A stretch of 64,000 nt of DNA, taken from the NCBI GenBank assembly GCA_963805505.1, contig CAWDUP010000007.1:434001-498000 (forward strand), read 5' to 3'. This document shows positions 1 through 9,900 of this stretch, in pieces (the stretch's first letter is position 1; each line of letters opens with the position of its first letter). The position numbers and the translations under genes are program-made. The stretch comes from JANPBY01 sp963805505 (GTDB lineage: Bacteria > Actinomycetota > Actinomycetes > DATJPE01). The notes beneath the pieces are model-generated. The model was not told the origin of the DNA. It was given only the letters and a program-made list of their open reading frames with translations, and ran no database searches.

Positions 1-1
1 C

Positions 2-703
2 CGCGAGTACGTAGAGATCGTCCGGATGGCTCTGAGCAGGCGCACCGTCCGCTTCGACGGGACCTACTGGCAGCTGCCGTTGCCCGACGGACCGGGCAAG
101 GCGCTGCGGCTCACGGTTCACCCGGTCCGCGACGACCTGCCGATCTACCTGGCTGCGGTGGGACCCAAGAACCTGGCTCTCGCCGGTGAGATCGCCGACG
201 GCCTGCTTGCGATCTTCTTCTCTCCCGAGCATGCGGAGGAGACGCTGCGGCACGTGCGCGACGGTCGCGCACAGGCGGGAAGGACCATGGCCGACTTCGA
301 TCTCGTGCCCACTGTGCCGCTGGTGATCGGAGAGGATCTCGACCGTTGCGCCGACCCGATTCGCGGATACGCAGCGCTGTACATCGGTGGAATGGGCAGT
401 CGCGAGCGAAACTTCTACAACGCCCTGGCGGTGCGCATGGGCTATCAGGAGGCTGCGGCGGAGATCCAAGACCGCTTCTTGGCCAAGGACTACGCGGCCG
501 CAGGTGCTGCCGTGCCCCATCAGTTCATCGATGAGACCTCGCTCATCGGACCCGTCCAACGCGTGAGCGAGAGACTTGCCGCCTACCAGGAAGCGGGTGT
601 GACCACGGTGTCGGTGTCGCCCTTCGGAGCAACGATGGACGAACGTCTGGCCGCGTTGCGCAGCATGGTCGATGCCGTCGAGCTGGCTGGGCTTGCCGGG
701 TGA
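2..703 (+). CDS. LLM-class F420-dependent oxidoreductase, 5' end outside window
   Basis: The reading frame is open from base 2, so the gene begins before the window and about 233 C-terminal residues are seen. Residues such as REYVEIVR near the start, IYLAAVGPKNLALAGEIADG and the later GMGSRERNFYN stretch resemble the luciferase-like monooxygenase family that uses coenzyme F420 in actinobacteria. The family forms TIM barrels and acts in the cytoplasm on varied substrates; the substrate here cannot be named. The stop overlaps the GTG start of uppP (GTGA), so the two are probably co-transcribed. The internal ATG at 26 is unlikely to be the true start because homology-like sequence continues upstream of it. 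Confidence 0.8.
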   Translation, partial: REYVEIVRMALSRRTVRFDGTYWQLPLPDGPGKALRLTVHPVRDDLPIYLAAVGPKNLALAGEIADGLLAIFFSPEHAEETLRHVRDGRAQAGRTMADFDLVPTVPLVIGEDLDRCADPIRGYAALYIGGMGSRERNFYNALAVRMGYQEAAAEIQDRFLAKDYAAAGAAVPHQFIDETSLIGPVQRVSERLAAYQEAGVTTVSVSPFGATMDERLAALRSMVDAVELAGLAG

Positions 704-1530
704 TCAGCTGGATCGAGGCCATCGTCCTAGGGCTTGTGCAGGGTCTGACGGAGTTCCTGCCGATCTCGTCCAGTGGTCACCTGCTGGTCGTCAGCAAGGC
801 GTTCGGCTGGGAGGACCCTGGGGCGGCCTTCACCGCCGTGACGCAGCTCGGAACCGTCGCAGCCGTGGTCCTCTATTTCTGGCGAGACATCGTTCGCATC
901 TTGTCGGCGTGGTTTCGTTCGCTGTTCCGTCCTGAACTGCGGGGTGACCTCTCGGCCCGCGAGGGCTGGTACGTCATCGTCGGCACGATTCCGATCGTGA
1001 TCTTGGGGGTTGCGTTCTCGCACCAGATCGAGACTGCCGCACGAAATCTCTGGTTGGTCGCGACCATGCTGATCGTCCTCGGTCTCATCCTGGCCGTGGC
1101 CGACCGAGCGGGGGCCAGGGCTCGCACCATCTCCGATCTCAACATGCGTGACGGAGTCTTGTACGGCCTCGCGCAGGCGTGCGCGCTGATCCCCGGCGTT
1201 TCCCGGTCCGGAGCCACAATCTCTGCCGGTCTCTTCCTCGGCTACACCCGCGAGGCGGCTACCCGCTATTCCTTCCTGCTGTCCATTCCGGCCGTGCTGC
1301 TGTCTGGCGTGTACGAGGCGAAGAAGATCGGAGGAGCCGGTGCGACGGTCGACTGGGGCCCGACGCTCCTAGCGACAGTCATCGCGTTCGTCGTGGGATA
1401 TGCGGTGATCGCCTGGTTGTTGCGCTACGTCTCGAGCCACTCATTCATGCCGTTCGTCATCTACCGAGTCACCCTCGGAGTCGTCATCCTGGTCCTGCTT
1501 GCTACCGGGGTGTGGTCAGCGACGGCCTGA
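700..1530 (+). CDS. uppP: undecaprenyl-diphosphatase UppP (BacA)
   Basis: Membrane enzyme that dephosphorylates undecaprenyl pyrophosphate to recycle the lipid carrier for peptidoglycan and other wall polymers. The 276-residue length is usual for the family. The two signature segments are present: GLTEFLPISSSGHL at about residues 15-28 and PGVSRSGAT at 164-172, which supply catalytic Glu, Ser and Arg residues. Several hydrophobic helices follow. The GTG start overlaps the preceding oxidoreductase stop by four bases. It is convergent with corA, and a small hairpin built from both stop codons separates them. Confidence 0.95.
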   Translation: MISWIEAIVLGLVQGLTEFLPISSSGHLLVVSKAFGWEDPGAAFTAVTQLGTVAAVVLYFWRDIVRILSAWFRSLFRPELRGDLSAREGWYVIVGTIPIVILGVAFSHQIETAARNLWLVATMLIVLGLILAVADRAGARARTISDLNMRDGVLYGLAQACALIPGVSRSGATISAGLFLGYTREAATRYSFLLSIPAVLLSGVYEAKKIGGAGATVDWGPTLLATVIAFVVGYAVIAWLLRYVSSHSFMPFVIYRVTLGVVILVLLATGVWSATA

Positions 1531-1544
1531 CCCGGAGTGGGTCA
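1528..1544. terminator. short hairpin between convergent uppP and corA
   Basis: TGACCC at 1528-1533 pairs with GGGTCA at 1539-1544 around a five-base loop. The two arms contain the stop codons of uppP and corA. There is no T-tract, so a role in termination is inferred from position only. Confidence 0.35.
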
Positions 1545-2516
1545 CAACCATCCGCTTCGACGGAAGACCCGATACATCGCGATGGCGATGAGGAGCATGA
1601 ACACCAGAACGAACGGATAGCCGTACCGCCAACCGAGCTCGGGCATGTGCTTGAAGTTCATCCCATAGACGCCGACGATGACCGTCTGCACCGCAAAGAT
1701 GGCGGCCCACGCGGTGATCTTGCGCATGTCCTCGTTTTGACGCAGGCCCACCTGAGCGACATGCGCCTGCAGGATGTTGCCGAGCAGCAGGTCCATCGAC
1801 TCCAGCTGCTCGGCGACGCGGAGCAAGTGATCGCCTACATCTCGGAAGAAGGGTCTTGCGCCATCCGGAACCTGAGCCACCGACCCGTCATACAACCGGG
1901 TCAAGACAGCGATCAGCGGCAGCACCGCTCGGCGAAACTCCAAGGTCTCGCGCTTGAGGTTGTAGATGCGTGAGGAGTCGTCACTCACCTCGTCCCCGAA
2001 GACACTCGTCTCGATCTCGTCAACGTCGATCTGCAGCTGGGCCGCCACGCTCAAGTAGGTATCGACGACGGCGTCAGCCACGGCGTAGAGGACGGCCGTT
2101 GGTCCATGGGCGAGGACGTCCGGCCGCTCCTCGAGCCAGTGCCGAACAGACGCCAGCTCCTGCCCCGAGCCGTGCCTTGCGGTGAGGACGAAGTCCGGTC
2201 CGGCGAAGACGGCGATCTCGCCGGTTTCGACCTGGGAGGTGGCGTCGTCGTAGGAAAGCGTGCGCAGGACCGCGAAAAGGTGGTCGCCATAGGTGTCCAG
2301 CTTGGGGCGTTGATGCGCCCGGACGGCATCCTCCACGGCGAGTTGGTGCAGGCCGAAGACCCTCGAAGCGCCGACCAGGTCGGTCTCCGTGGGGTCCAAC
2401 ATGCCCAGCCACAGGAAGGCCTTCGGATCCTGGCGAGCGACGGCAGCCAGCTTGACCAGGTTGCGGGTCTCGTCGACGCGACGACCGTCCCGGTAGAGGG
2501 CGCAGTCGACGATCAC
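1542..2516 (-). CDS. corA: CorA-family magnesium/cobalt transporter
   Basis: Divalent cation channel of the inner membrane. The protein has a long acidic/helical cytoplasmic N-terminal region and two C-terminal membrane helices, with the family selectivity motif GMN in VYGMNFKHMPEL at about residues 285-287 (324-residue numbering). The GTG at 2516 is chosen over GTG 2522 because a TAGTCT -10 box lies exactly six bases before 2516, the spacing seen for many leaderless genes here; starting at 2522 would place the box against the codon. The length fits the family. The gene is transcribed towards uppP. Confidence 0.9.
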   Translation of the reverse strand: MIVDCALYRDGRRVDETRNLVKLAAVARQDPKAFLWLGMLDPTETDLVGASRVFGLHQLAVEDAVRAHQRPKLDTYGDHLFAVLRTLSYDDATSQVETGEIAVFAGPDFVLTARHGSGQELASVRHWLEERPDVLAHGPTAVLYAVADAVVDTYLSVAAQLQIDVDEIETSVFGDEVSDDSSRIYNLKRETLEFRRAVLPLIAVLTRLYDGSVAQVPDGARPFFRDVGDHLLRVAEQLESMDLLLGNILQAHVAQVGLRQNEDMRKITAWAAIFAVQTVIVGVYGMNFKHMPELGWRYGYPFVLVFMLLIAIAMYRVFRRSGWL

Positions 2517-2522
2517 CCGCAC

Positions 2523-2528
2523 AGACTA
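2523..2528 (-). promoter_or_regulatory. -10 box of corA (TAGTCT)
   Basis: TAGTCT on the minus strand, six bases upstream of the GTG at 2516; consistent with a leaderless mRNA and used to set the corA start. Confidence 0.5.
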
Positions 2529-2583
2529 GGACGCTCGCGCTCGAGCCGCTGCGGGTGTCGTCAGGTCGAGCCGGCCGGGCGGT

Positions 2584-2589
2584 TACTCT
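2584..2589 (+). promoter_or_regulatory. -10 box of histidine phosphatase gene (TACTCT)
   Basis: TACTCT seven bases before the GTG at 2597, implying a leaderless transcript. Confidence 0.5.
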
Positions 2590-2596
2590 CGCCGAC

Positions 2597-3310
2597 GTGA
2601 CCACCGTGCTGCTCGTACGCCATGGCCGAACAGCTGCGAACGCCGCAGGCACGCTGGCTGGGTGGACCCCGGGGGTTGCCCTGGACGAGCAGGGTGAGGC
2701 CCAGGCAGCAGCCTTGGGGGCTCGCCTGAGCGCCAAACCTTTGACGCCGATCAGCGCCGTCGTGACCAGCCCGTTGGAGCGCTGCCAGCAGACGGCGGCC
2801 GCGCTCGTGACAGCCCGTTCTGCGGCGTCTTCGGTAGTCCCGCACACGCACGTCGATGAGCGGTTAGGAGAGTGCCGCTACGGCGAGTGGACTGGCCGCG
2901 ATCTCAAGAGTCTGGCCAAGGAGCCGCTCTGGAAGGCGGTTCAGAGCCATCCGAGCTCAGTGACCTTCCCGGGGGGCGAGTCGTTGCGTGGCATGCAGTC
3001 TCGAGCCGTCGATGCGGTCCGGGACTGGAACGCCCAGCTCGGCCGTGATGCGACCTGGCTCCTGGTATCGCACGCAGACGTGATCAAGGCGGTGCTCGCC
3101 GACGCGTTGGGCATGCACCTGGATCATTTCCAGCGGATCCAGGTGGATCCTTGCAGCTTGTCCGTCATCCGTTACACCGACCTGCGACCGTTCGTCGAGC
3201 GTTTGAACGACACAGGCGGAAGCGTGGACGGGCTTCGTCCGGCGAAGGGAAGACGCCGACGGCGGTCTGCGACCAGCGATGCTCCCGTTGGAGGAGGCGC
3301 CGGGGCTTGA
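2597..3310 (+). CDS. histidine phosphatase family protein (MSMEG_4193-like phosphoglycerate mutase)
   Basis: A 237-residue member of the histidine phosphatase superfamily. The catalytic RHG motif is at residues 8-10 (LLVRHGRTAANA), with the second conserved histidine in LLVSHADVIKAVLADALG further on. Such proteins transfer phosphate through a phosphohistidine; the physiological substrate is not known. The GTG at 2597 is chosen because the RHG motif then lies at the usual distance from the N-terminus and a TACTCT box sits seven bases upstream; an ATG further upstream at 2555 would add unrelated sequence. It heads the block DUF3090, SCO1664-like, mshC that recurs in actinobacteria. Confidence 0.88.
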   Translation: MTTVLLVRHGRTAANAAGTLAGWTPGVALDEQGEAQAAALGARLSAKPLTPISAVVTSPLERCQQTAAALVTARSAASSVVPHTHVDERLGECRYGEWTGRDLKSLAKEPLWKAVQSHPSSVTFPGGESLRGMQSRAVDAVRDWNAQLGRDATWLLVSHADVIKAVLADALGMHLDHFQRIQVDPCSLSVIRYTDLRPFVERLNDTGGSVDGLRPAKGRRRRRSATSDAPVGGGAGA

Positions 3311-3331
3311 TCCTCGCGATCCTTGATCTCG

Positions 3332-3337
3332 TAGGCT
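3332..3337 (+). promoter_or_regulatory. -10 box of DUF3090 gene (TAGGCT)
   Basis: TAGGCT six bases before ATG 3344, implying a leaderless transcript separate from the upstream gene. Confidence 0.5.
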
Positions 3338-3343
3338 CTGGAC

Positions 3344-3901
3344 ATGGCGCGTCAGGTCTTCTCCTACGATCTTCCGGAACGCTTTGTCGTGGGCACCGTT
3401 GGTGAGCCTGGGCAGCGAACCTTCTACCTTCAGGCTCGCGCGCACGGCGCCAGTACCTCTGTCTCACTGGAGAAGCAGCAGGTGTTGACCCTGGCCGAAC
3501 GGGTCGAGGAGTTGCTCGACGAAGTGCTGAGACGAAGCGCTGGTACGGCGCCGGTTCCGGCGGTCGCCCCCGCTGAGCTCGACGACCTGGACCCGTTGGA
3601 CAGCCCCGTCGCCGAAGAGTTCCGGGTCGGGGCCATGGCGCTGTCCTGGGACGGTGAGCGTGAGCGCGTCGTGATCGAGGCCGGAGCGGTGACAGGTGAA
3701 GAGGACGTGGATCTGGACGACGACGAGGACGGGCCCGATCTGCTCCGGGTCGTTCTCACCGGCGCCGCAGCTCGGGCGTTTGCCAAACGTGCCCTGTCAG
3801 TTGTGTCGGCGGGTCGACCGCCGTGCCCGTTCTGCGAGCTTCCGCTGGACCCGGAGGGCCACATCTGCCCGCGCCAAAACGGCTACCGTCGTCGCGCTTG
3901 A
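3344..3901 (+). CDS. DUF3090 family protein
   Basis: A 185-residue soluble protein typical of the actinobacterial DUF3090 family, which has no established function. The N-terminus (MARQVFSYDLPERFVVGTVGEPGQRTF in two parts) and the FYLQAR segment are characteristic. The C-terminus holds CPFCELPLDPEGHICPR, three cysteines and a histidine that could bind a metal. An acidic stretch (EEDVDLDDDEDG) precedes it. The conserved neighbourhood with a histidine phosphatase, a SCO1664-like protein and mshC suggests a shared, still unknown, process. Confidence 0.88.
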   Translation: MARQVFSYDLPERFVVGTVGEPGQRTFYLQARAHGASTSVSLEKQQVLTLAERVEELLDEVLRRSAGTAPVPAVAPAELDDLDPLDSPVAEEFRVGAMALSWDGERERVVIEAGAVTGEEDVDLDDDEDGPDLLRVVLTGAAARAFAKRALSVVSAGRPPCPFCELPLDPEGHICPRQNGYRRRA

Positions 3902-3928
3902 TCCACCCAGGCGGGGCAGACTGCTGAC

Positions 3929-4717
3929 ATGGGCCCGTCAGTTCCAGAACCCGTGACCGGGTCTGGCCATCCCGAGGTGGCTTCTGGTGCGCACCTCTCG
4001 AGGGCAGAGATCGAGACGGTGCTGGCTGAAGGAGAACTGAGCGTCCTCGGCCGGTTGGTCGACGCAAGCAACGCCACGCTGTACTGCGAGGCCACCCTCG
4101 CCGGACGTACCCTCGTGTGCGTTCACAAGCCGATTGCCGGCGAGCGTCCGCTGTGGGACTTTCCCGACGGCACGCTGGCCGCTCGTGAGGTCGCGACGTA
4201 CGTCGTCTCGCAGGCCACCGGCTGGGATCTGGTTCCCCCGACCGTGCTCAGAGACGGCCCCTTCGGACCCGGCATGTGCCAGCTGTGGGTTGACATCGAC
4301 GAAGACGTCGATCTCGCCCTGCTCGCGCGTAGCGACCATCCCGACCTCGCGCGCATGGTCGTCCTGGACGCGGTGGTCAACAACGCCGATCGCAAGGGTG
4401 GGCACTTGCTGGCCCGCCCAGACGGCCGGGTGCAGGGGATTGACCATGGAGTGACGTTCTCGACCGACGACAAGCTGCGGACCTTGTTGTGGCAATGGCG
4501 GGGACAACCCCTTCCCAGCGAAGTCCTTGAGGTACTGGTTCGCCTGGAAGACGCGCTCGACGATCGAGCGCCGGGGTGCTTGGGTGGCCAGCTCGGCGCA
4601 CTGCTCACCGCGCGCGAGGTCGCCAAGACGCGCACTCGGGTGCGGAGGCTGCTGCGCCATGGCGAATACCCGATGCCGAGCGGAGACTGGCCGCCGGTCC
4701 CTTGGCCACCGTTCTGA
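3929..4717 (+). CDS. SCO1664 family protein (PI3/4-kinase-like fold)
   Basis: A 262-residue protein of the actinobacterial SCO1664 family, remotely related to phosphatidylinositol 3/4-kinases. Features supporting this are the Asn-Asn-Ala-Asp-Arg-Lys-Gly segment (VVNNADRKGGHLL) and GIDHGVTFSTDDKLRTLLW, which resemble catalytic and metal-binding loops of that fold. The substrate is unknown. It follows the DUF3090 gene by 27 bases and precedes mshC by 24 bases, the order found in many actinobacteria. Confidence 0.87.
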   Translation: MGPSVPEPVTGSGHPEVASGAHLSRAEIETVLAEGELSVLGRLVDASNATLYCEATLAGRTLVCVHKPIAGERPLWDFPDGTLAAREVATYVVSQATGWDLVPPTVLRDGPFGPGMCQLWVDIDEDVDLALLARSDHPDLARMVVLDAVVNNADRKGGHLLARPDGRVQGIDHGVTFSTDDKLRTLLWQWRGQPLPSEVLEVLVRLEDALDDRAPGCLGGQLGALLTAREVAKTRTRVRRLLRHGEYPMPSGDWPPVPWPPF

Positions 4718-4728
4718 ACCTTCCCGGC

Positions 4729-4734
4729 TAGGCT
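4729..4734 (+). promoter_or_regulatory. -10 box of mshC (TAGGCT)
   Basis: TAGGCT seven bases before the GTG at 4742; supports that start and a leaderless transcript. Confidence 0.5.
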
Positions 4735-4741
4735 CCCCGTC

Positions 4742-5968
4742 GTGCTGCCGTGGCCTGGGGTCTCTCGTCCGATGCTCCCGGGGAGGGGCCTGCCCTTGCG
4801 GCTGCACGACTCGGCTGCTGGCGTAGTCGTGCCGACCGCGCCAGGGGCGACCGCGCGGATGTACGTCTGCGGGATCACCCCCTACGACGCGACCCACCTC
4901 GGACATGCCAGTACCTACGTGGCTTTCGATCTCGTGCACCGAGCCTGGCTCGACGCCGGACACAACGTCGCTTATGTGCAGAACGTGACCGACGTCGACG
5001 ACCCGCTGCTCGAGCGCGCCACAGCGACCGGGGAGGACTGGCAAGTTCTCGCAGAGCGTGAGACTCGGCTCTTCCACGAAGACATGACGGCTCTGCGGGT
5101 GCTCCCACCCAAGGCCTACGTCGGGGCAGTCGAGTCGATTCCCGCGGTGGTCGCGTTGATCGAGCGGTTGCGCGATCTCGGCGCTGCCTACCAGGTGGAC
5201 GACGACTGGTATTTCGCCGTCGGCAGCGATCCTCGATTCGGTGCGATCAGCGGGCTGGATCGGCCTTCGATGCTGGAGGCGTTCGGCGAACGAGGTGGCG
5301 ACCCCGATCGGGCCGGGAAGCGTGATGCCCTCGACTGCCTGCTGTGGCAGGCAGCACGTCCGGGGGAACCTTCCTGGGAGTCCCCGTTCGGTGAGGGGCG
5401 CCCCGGATGGCACATCGAATGCACAGCGGTAGCACTTGGCCACCTAGGCATGGGCTTCGACCTTCAGGGGGGAGGCTCCGACCTCGTCTTCCCGCACCAC
5501 GAGATGGGCGCCTCCGAGGGGCACGTCGTGACCGGGAGCTGGCCGTACGCCCGGGTCTACGCCCACGCAGGGATGGTGGGCTACGACGGCGCGAAGATGT
5601 CTAAGTCCCGAGGCAATCTGGTGTTCGTCTCCCGCCTGCTGGAACAGGGCGTCGACGCCATGGCGATTCGGCTGGCCCTGCTCGCGCACCACTACCGAAG
5701 CGACTGGGAGTGGACCGATGCCGACCTCAAGTCCGCCGAGGTGCGACTTGCCAAGTGGCGAACAGCCGTCTCAGTACCCACGGGTCCGCCCGGAGATTCG
5801 ACGCTTGCCGACGTGCGCAGGCTCCTCAGCGATGATCTGCAAAGCCCCCATGCGCTTGCCGCCGTGGATCGCTGGTGCGAGGAGCAGCGGCTGAGAGGCG
5901 GAGATCAAGAGGGTGGTCCCGGACTGATCTCTCGGACCGTCGATGCCCTGCTCGGCGTGGCCCTGTGA
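4742..5968 (+). CDS. mshC: L-cysteine:1D-myo-inositol 2-amino-2-deoxy-alpha-D-glucopyranoside ligase
   Basis: Third dedicated enzyme of mycothiol synthesis: it joins cysteine to GlcN-inositol using ATP. It is a class I cysteinyl-tRNA synthetase relative without the tRNA-binding C-terminus; 408 residues is normal. Visible motifs are the zinc/cysteine-binding Cys43 in MYVCGITPYDATHLGHAS, the HIGH-like HLGH at 52-55, and KMSKS at 285-289. WHIECTA and FPHHEMGASEG provide further zinc ligands and conserved residues. Mycothiol replaces glutathione as redox buffer in actinobacteria, which is strong taxonomic support. It converges on the PAC2 gene 20 bases away. Confidence 0.96.
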   Translation: MLPWPGVSRPMLPGRGLPLRLHDSAAGVVVPTAPGATARMYVCGITPYDATHLGHASTYVAFDLVHRAWLDAGHNVAYVQNVTDVDDPLLERATATGEDWQVLAERETRLFHEDMTALRVLPPKAYVGAVESIPAVVALIERLRDLGAAYQVDDDWYFAVGSDPRFGAISGLDRPSMLEAFGERGGDPDRAGKRDALDCLLWQAARPGEPSWESPFGEGRPGWHIECTAVALGHLGMGFDLQGGGSDLVFPHHEMGASEGHVVTGSWPYARVYAHAGMVGYDGAKMSKSRGNLVFVSRLLEQGVDAMAIRLALLAHHYRSDWEWTDADLKSAEVRLAKWRTAVSVPTGPPGDSTLADVRRLLSDDLQSPHALAAVDRWCEEQRLRGGDQEGGPGLISRTVDALLGVAL

Positions 5969-5988
5969 CCGCCAGCCCCGCGCAGCCC

Positions 5989-6873
5989 CTAGCGCGCGCG
6001 AGTGTCGGGATCGTCTCCACGGCGGCGTAGGTAGCGTTCGAACTCCAAGGCGATGGCCTCGCCGCTGGCTTCGGGCAGCTCCGCGGTGTCGCGGGTCTCC
6101 TCCAACGCGCGGACGTACTCACCGATCTCCTCGTCCTCACCGGCGAGCTCATCGACACCGCGCTCCCAGGCGCGGGCCTCCTCGGGTAGATCGCCCAGCG
6201 GGATGGCGATGTCCAGCAGATCCTCGACGCGACGAAGCAGCGCCAGTGCGGCCTTCGGGCACGGCGGCTGTGCGACGTAGTGGGGCACGGCGGCCCAGAC
6301 CGACACGGCGGGGATGCCGATGCGCTGGCAGGAGTCCTGCAGGATGCCGACGATTCCCGTCGGCCCTTCGTAGCGCGAAGGCTCCAGTCCGAGCGCTCGC
6401 GCGACTGCCTCGTCGCTCGACGTTCCCGTGACCGGCACGGGTCTGGTGTGCGGGGTGTCAGCGAGCAGCGCACCGAGCGTGACCACCTTCTCGACCCCCA
6501 GCTCGACGGCAACGCCCAGCAGCTCACCGCAGAAGCGCCGCCACCGCATGCTCGGCTCAACTCCCCGAACGAGCACGACGTCGCGTCCCTGCCCCGGCGG
6601 GCGGGCCAGCGAAATCCGGGTCTGTGGCCAGGTGATCTCGCGCATCCCGGCCTGGTCGAGACTCACGTAGGGCCGGTTGACCTGGAAGTCGTAGTAGTCC
6701 TCGGGGTCGAATTCGGCCAGCTGGTCGGCCTCCCAGGTGTCCTCGAGGTGCTCCACAGCCTGGGTCGCCGCGTCACCGGCGTCGTTCCAGCCTTCGAAGG
6801 CAACAATGAGGAGCGGATCCATGAGCTCCGGCACCCCGTCCAGCTCGATCAACGACCCTCCTCGGTCACCCAC
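5989..6873 (-). CDS. PAC2 family protein
   Basis: A 294-residue member of the PAC2 (proteasome assembly chaperone 2) family, recognised by IVAFEGWNDAGDAATQAVEHL near the N-terminus (here split) and by the VTLGALLADTPHTRPVPV segment. Archaeal and actinobacterial members occur widely; despite the family name, a role in proteasome assembly has not been shown for bacterial forms. It lies next to mshC as in many actinobacteria and is about 11 kb from the Pup-proteasome locus. GTG start at 6873; a TAGGCT box 21 bases upstream (6895-6900) may be its promoter. It shares a 71-base divergent promoter region with metH. Confidence 0.87.
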   Translation of the reverse strand: MGDRGGSLIELDGVPELMDPLLIVAFEGWNDAGDAATQAVEHLEDTWEADQLAEFDPEDYYDFQVNRPYVSLDQAGMREITWPQTRISLARPPGQGRDVVLVRGVEPSMRWRRFCGELLGVAVELGVEKVVTLGALLADTPHTRPVPVTGTSSDEAVARALGLEPSRYEGPTGIVGILQDSCQRIGIPAVSVWAAVPHYVAQPPCPKAALALLRRVEDLLDIAIPLGDLPEEARAWERGVDELAGEDEEIGEYVRALEETRDTAELPEASGEAIALEFERYLRRRGDDPDTRAR

Positions 6874-6929
6874 GCTTCTGGTTCGGACAGTCGAAGCCTA
6901 CGGCCTCAAGGAGACAGACCCAGCCTCGA

Positions 6930-6935
6930 TACGCT
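6930..6935 (+). promoter_or_regulatory. -10 box of metH (TACGCT)
   Basis: TACGCT nine bases before ATG 6945; short or absent leader, leaving no room for a cobalamin or SAM riboswitch. Confidence 0.4.
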
Positions 6936-6944
6936 GGCTCCACC

Positions 6945-9900
6945 ATGGATGCCGTGTCTCGCGTTCGCGATCTGCGACTGGCGCTCAGCCGCCGGGTCGT
7001 GGTGGCCGACGGAGCCATGGGAACCATGCTGCAGGCCGCAGATCCCAGCCTCGACGATTTCGAAGGGTTGGAGGGCTGCAACGAGGTTCTCAACGTGACG
7101 CGCCCCGACATCGTGCGCGCGGTCCACCGGGCCTACTTCGAGGTAGGTGTCGACTGCGTGGAGACGAACACATTCGGCGCAAACTGGGCAAATCTCGGCG
7201 AGTACGACGCCGTGTCCCGGATCCGTGAGCTGGCCGAAGCCGGTGCCCGGCTGGCCCGCGAGGTAGCCGACGACTTCTCCACCAACGAGCATCCCCGCTG
7301 GGTGCTTGGCTCGATCGGACCAGGGACCAAGCTCCCGAGCCTCGGCCATGCCCCGTTCGCGACGTTGCGGGACGCCTACCAGGCACAGACCGAAGCGATG
7401 GTGGATGGCGGGGTCGATGCCCTCCTGGTGGAGACCGCCCAGGACCTCCTGCAGGCCAAAGCGGCCATCATCGGCGCCAAGAGAGGGCTCCAGAACCGCG
7501 CAGCTGATCTCCCGTTGATCGTGAACGTCACCGTGGAGACCACCGGCACGATGCTTCTCGGGTCGGAGATCGGTGCCGCGCTGACAGCCATCGAACCGAT
7601 GGGGATCGACCTCATCGGGCTGAACTGCGCGACCGGGCCGACCGAGATGAGTGAGCATCTTCGGCACCTGTCCCGGCACGCCCGGGTCGGCCTGTCGTGC
7701 ATGCCCAATGCCGGTCTTCCCGTCCTCGGGACGAACGGCGCGCACTACCCCCTGAGTGCTGCCGAGCTCGCTGATGCGCACGACACCTTCACCCGCGAGT
7801 ACGGATTGGCGCTGGTGGGCGGATGCTGCGGCACGACCCCGGACCATCTCGCCGCTGTGGTCGACCGAGTCCAAGGGCGGGACATCCCGCCGCGGCGCCC
7901 GACACCTGAAGCCGCCGCATCCTCTCTGTACGTCTCTGTTCCCTTCCGTCAAGACACCAGCTATCTGTCTATCGGTGAGCGCACCAACGCCAACGGATCA
8001 CGGGCCTTCAAGGAAGCCATGCTGGCCGAGCGGTGGGACACCTGCGTCGAGATCGCCCGAGAGCAAACTCGCGACGGCGCGCACCTGCTCGACGTGTGCA
8101 TCGACTACGTCGGGCGCGACGGGGTCGCGGACATGAAACAGATCGTCAGTCGGCTGGCTACGGCGAGCACCTTGCCGTTGGTCCTCGACTCGACAGAACC
8201 CCCCGTCATCGAGGCGGCCCTCGAGCTCCTCGGCGGGCGAGCAGTGATCAACAGCGTGAACTTCGAGGACGGGGACGGTCCCGGCTCGCGCTATGCCCGA
8301 ATCATGCCGGTGGTGAAGGAGCACGGCTCGGCGGTCGTCGCACTCACCATCGACGAGGAGGGTCAGGCCCGGACTGCCGAGTGGAAGGTACGGGTCGCCG
8401 AACGACTGATCAACGACCTCACGACCCATTGGGGTATGCGGACAGCCGACATCCTCATCGACTGTCTGACGTTTCCCATCGCCACGGGGCAGGAGGAGAC
8501 ACGGCGCGACGCGCTCGAGACGATCAATGCGATCAGCGAGCTGAAGCGACGATTCCCCGACGTCCAGACGACCCTGGGTCTGTCGAACGTCTCCTTCGGG
8601 CTCAACCCGGCGGCGCGGCAGGTTCTCAACTCGGTGTTCCTCGCCGAAGCTGTCAAGGCGGGCCTCGACTCGGCGATCGTCCACGCATCGAAGATCCTGC
8701 CGATGTCCCGGATCCCGGACGAACAGCGGCAAGTGGCTCTCGACCTGGTGCACGACCGACGCCGGGAAGGATACGACCCCCTGCAGCGGTTCTTGGAGCT
8801 CTTCGAGGGCGTCGACGCGGTTGCCGCGGCCAAGAGCCGGGCTGAGGAGCTGGCCGGCCTCCCGTTGTTCGAGCGCTTGGAGCGGCGGATCGTCGATGGC
8901 GAGCGGCAGGGCCTCGAGGCCGATCTCGATGAAGCCATGCTGACCCGACCGGCACTGGAGATCGTCAACGACACCCTGCTGGCCGGCATGAAGGTCGTGG
9001 GGGAGCTGTTCGGCTCGGGGCAGATGCAGCTGCCGTTCGTGCTGCAAAGTGCAGAGGTCATGAAGGCCGCTGTCGCCTACCTCGAGCCGCACATGGACCG
9101 CGTCGACGACTCGGGCAAGGGGACGATCGTGCTGGCGACCGTCAAGGGCGATGTGCACGACATCGGCAAGAACCTCGTGGACATCATCTTGAGCAACAAC
9201 GGTTTCACCGTCGTCAACCTAGGCATCAAGCAGCCCATCAGCGCCATCGTGGAGGCCGCGGATGAGCACGATGCTGATGTCATCGGGATGTCGGGTCTGC
9301 TCGTGAAGTCGACTGTCGTGATGAAGGAGAACCTCGAGGAGCTCTCGCAGCGCGGGATGGCCACGCGCTGGCCGATTCTGCTCGGGGGGGCCGCGTTGAC
9401 GCGCAGCTATGTGGAGCAGGACCTTGCCGAGATGTATGCAGGGGAGGTGCGCTACGCCCGCGATGCATTCGAAGGTCTCCGGCTGATGGATGCGCTCGTC
9501 GCGCATCGTCGCGGCTCGGGGGATGCGGTCCTTCCCCCTCTGCGTCCGCGTCGAGTCACCAGCGCCGCCAGGCCGACGGAGACCAGCCCCGAGGACATGC
9601 CCTCGCGCTCCGACGTAGCTGCCGACAACCCAGTGCCGACCGCCCCGTTCTGGGGGAGTCGCGTCGTCAAGGGCATCTCGCTGGGCGACTATGCGCCTTG
9701 GCTGGACGAACGAGCTCTGTTCCTGGGCCAGTGGGGGCTCAAGCCCGGCCGTGGCGAGGGCGGAGCGAGCTACGAAGACCTGGTCGAAGCAGAAGGACGG
9801 CCACGGCTGCGCGCCTGGCTCGACCGGATCAAGACCGAGAGTCTCTTGGAGGCTGCGGTCGTCTACGGCTACTTCCCCTGCTGGAGCGAAGGCGATGACC

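Noticed and set aside
3938..5443. Long open frame of 501 codons antisense to the SCO1664-like and mshC genes
   Set aside because: Composition is typical of reverse-frame shadows in GC-rich DNA and shows no family motifs, whereas the plus-strand genes are clear.
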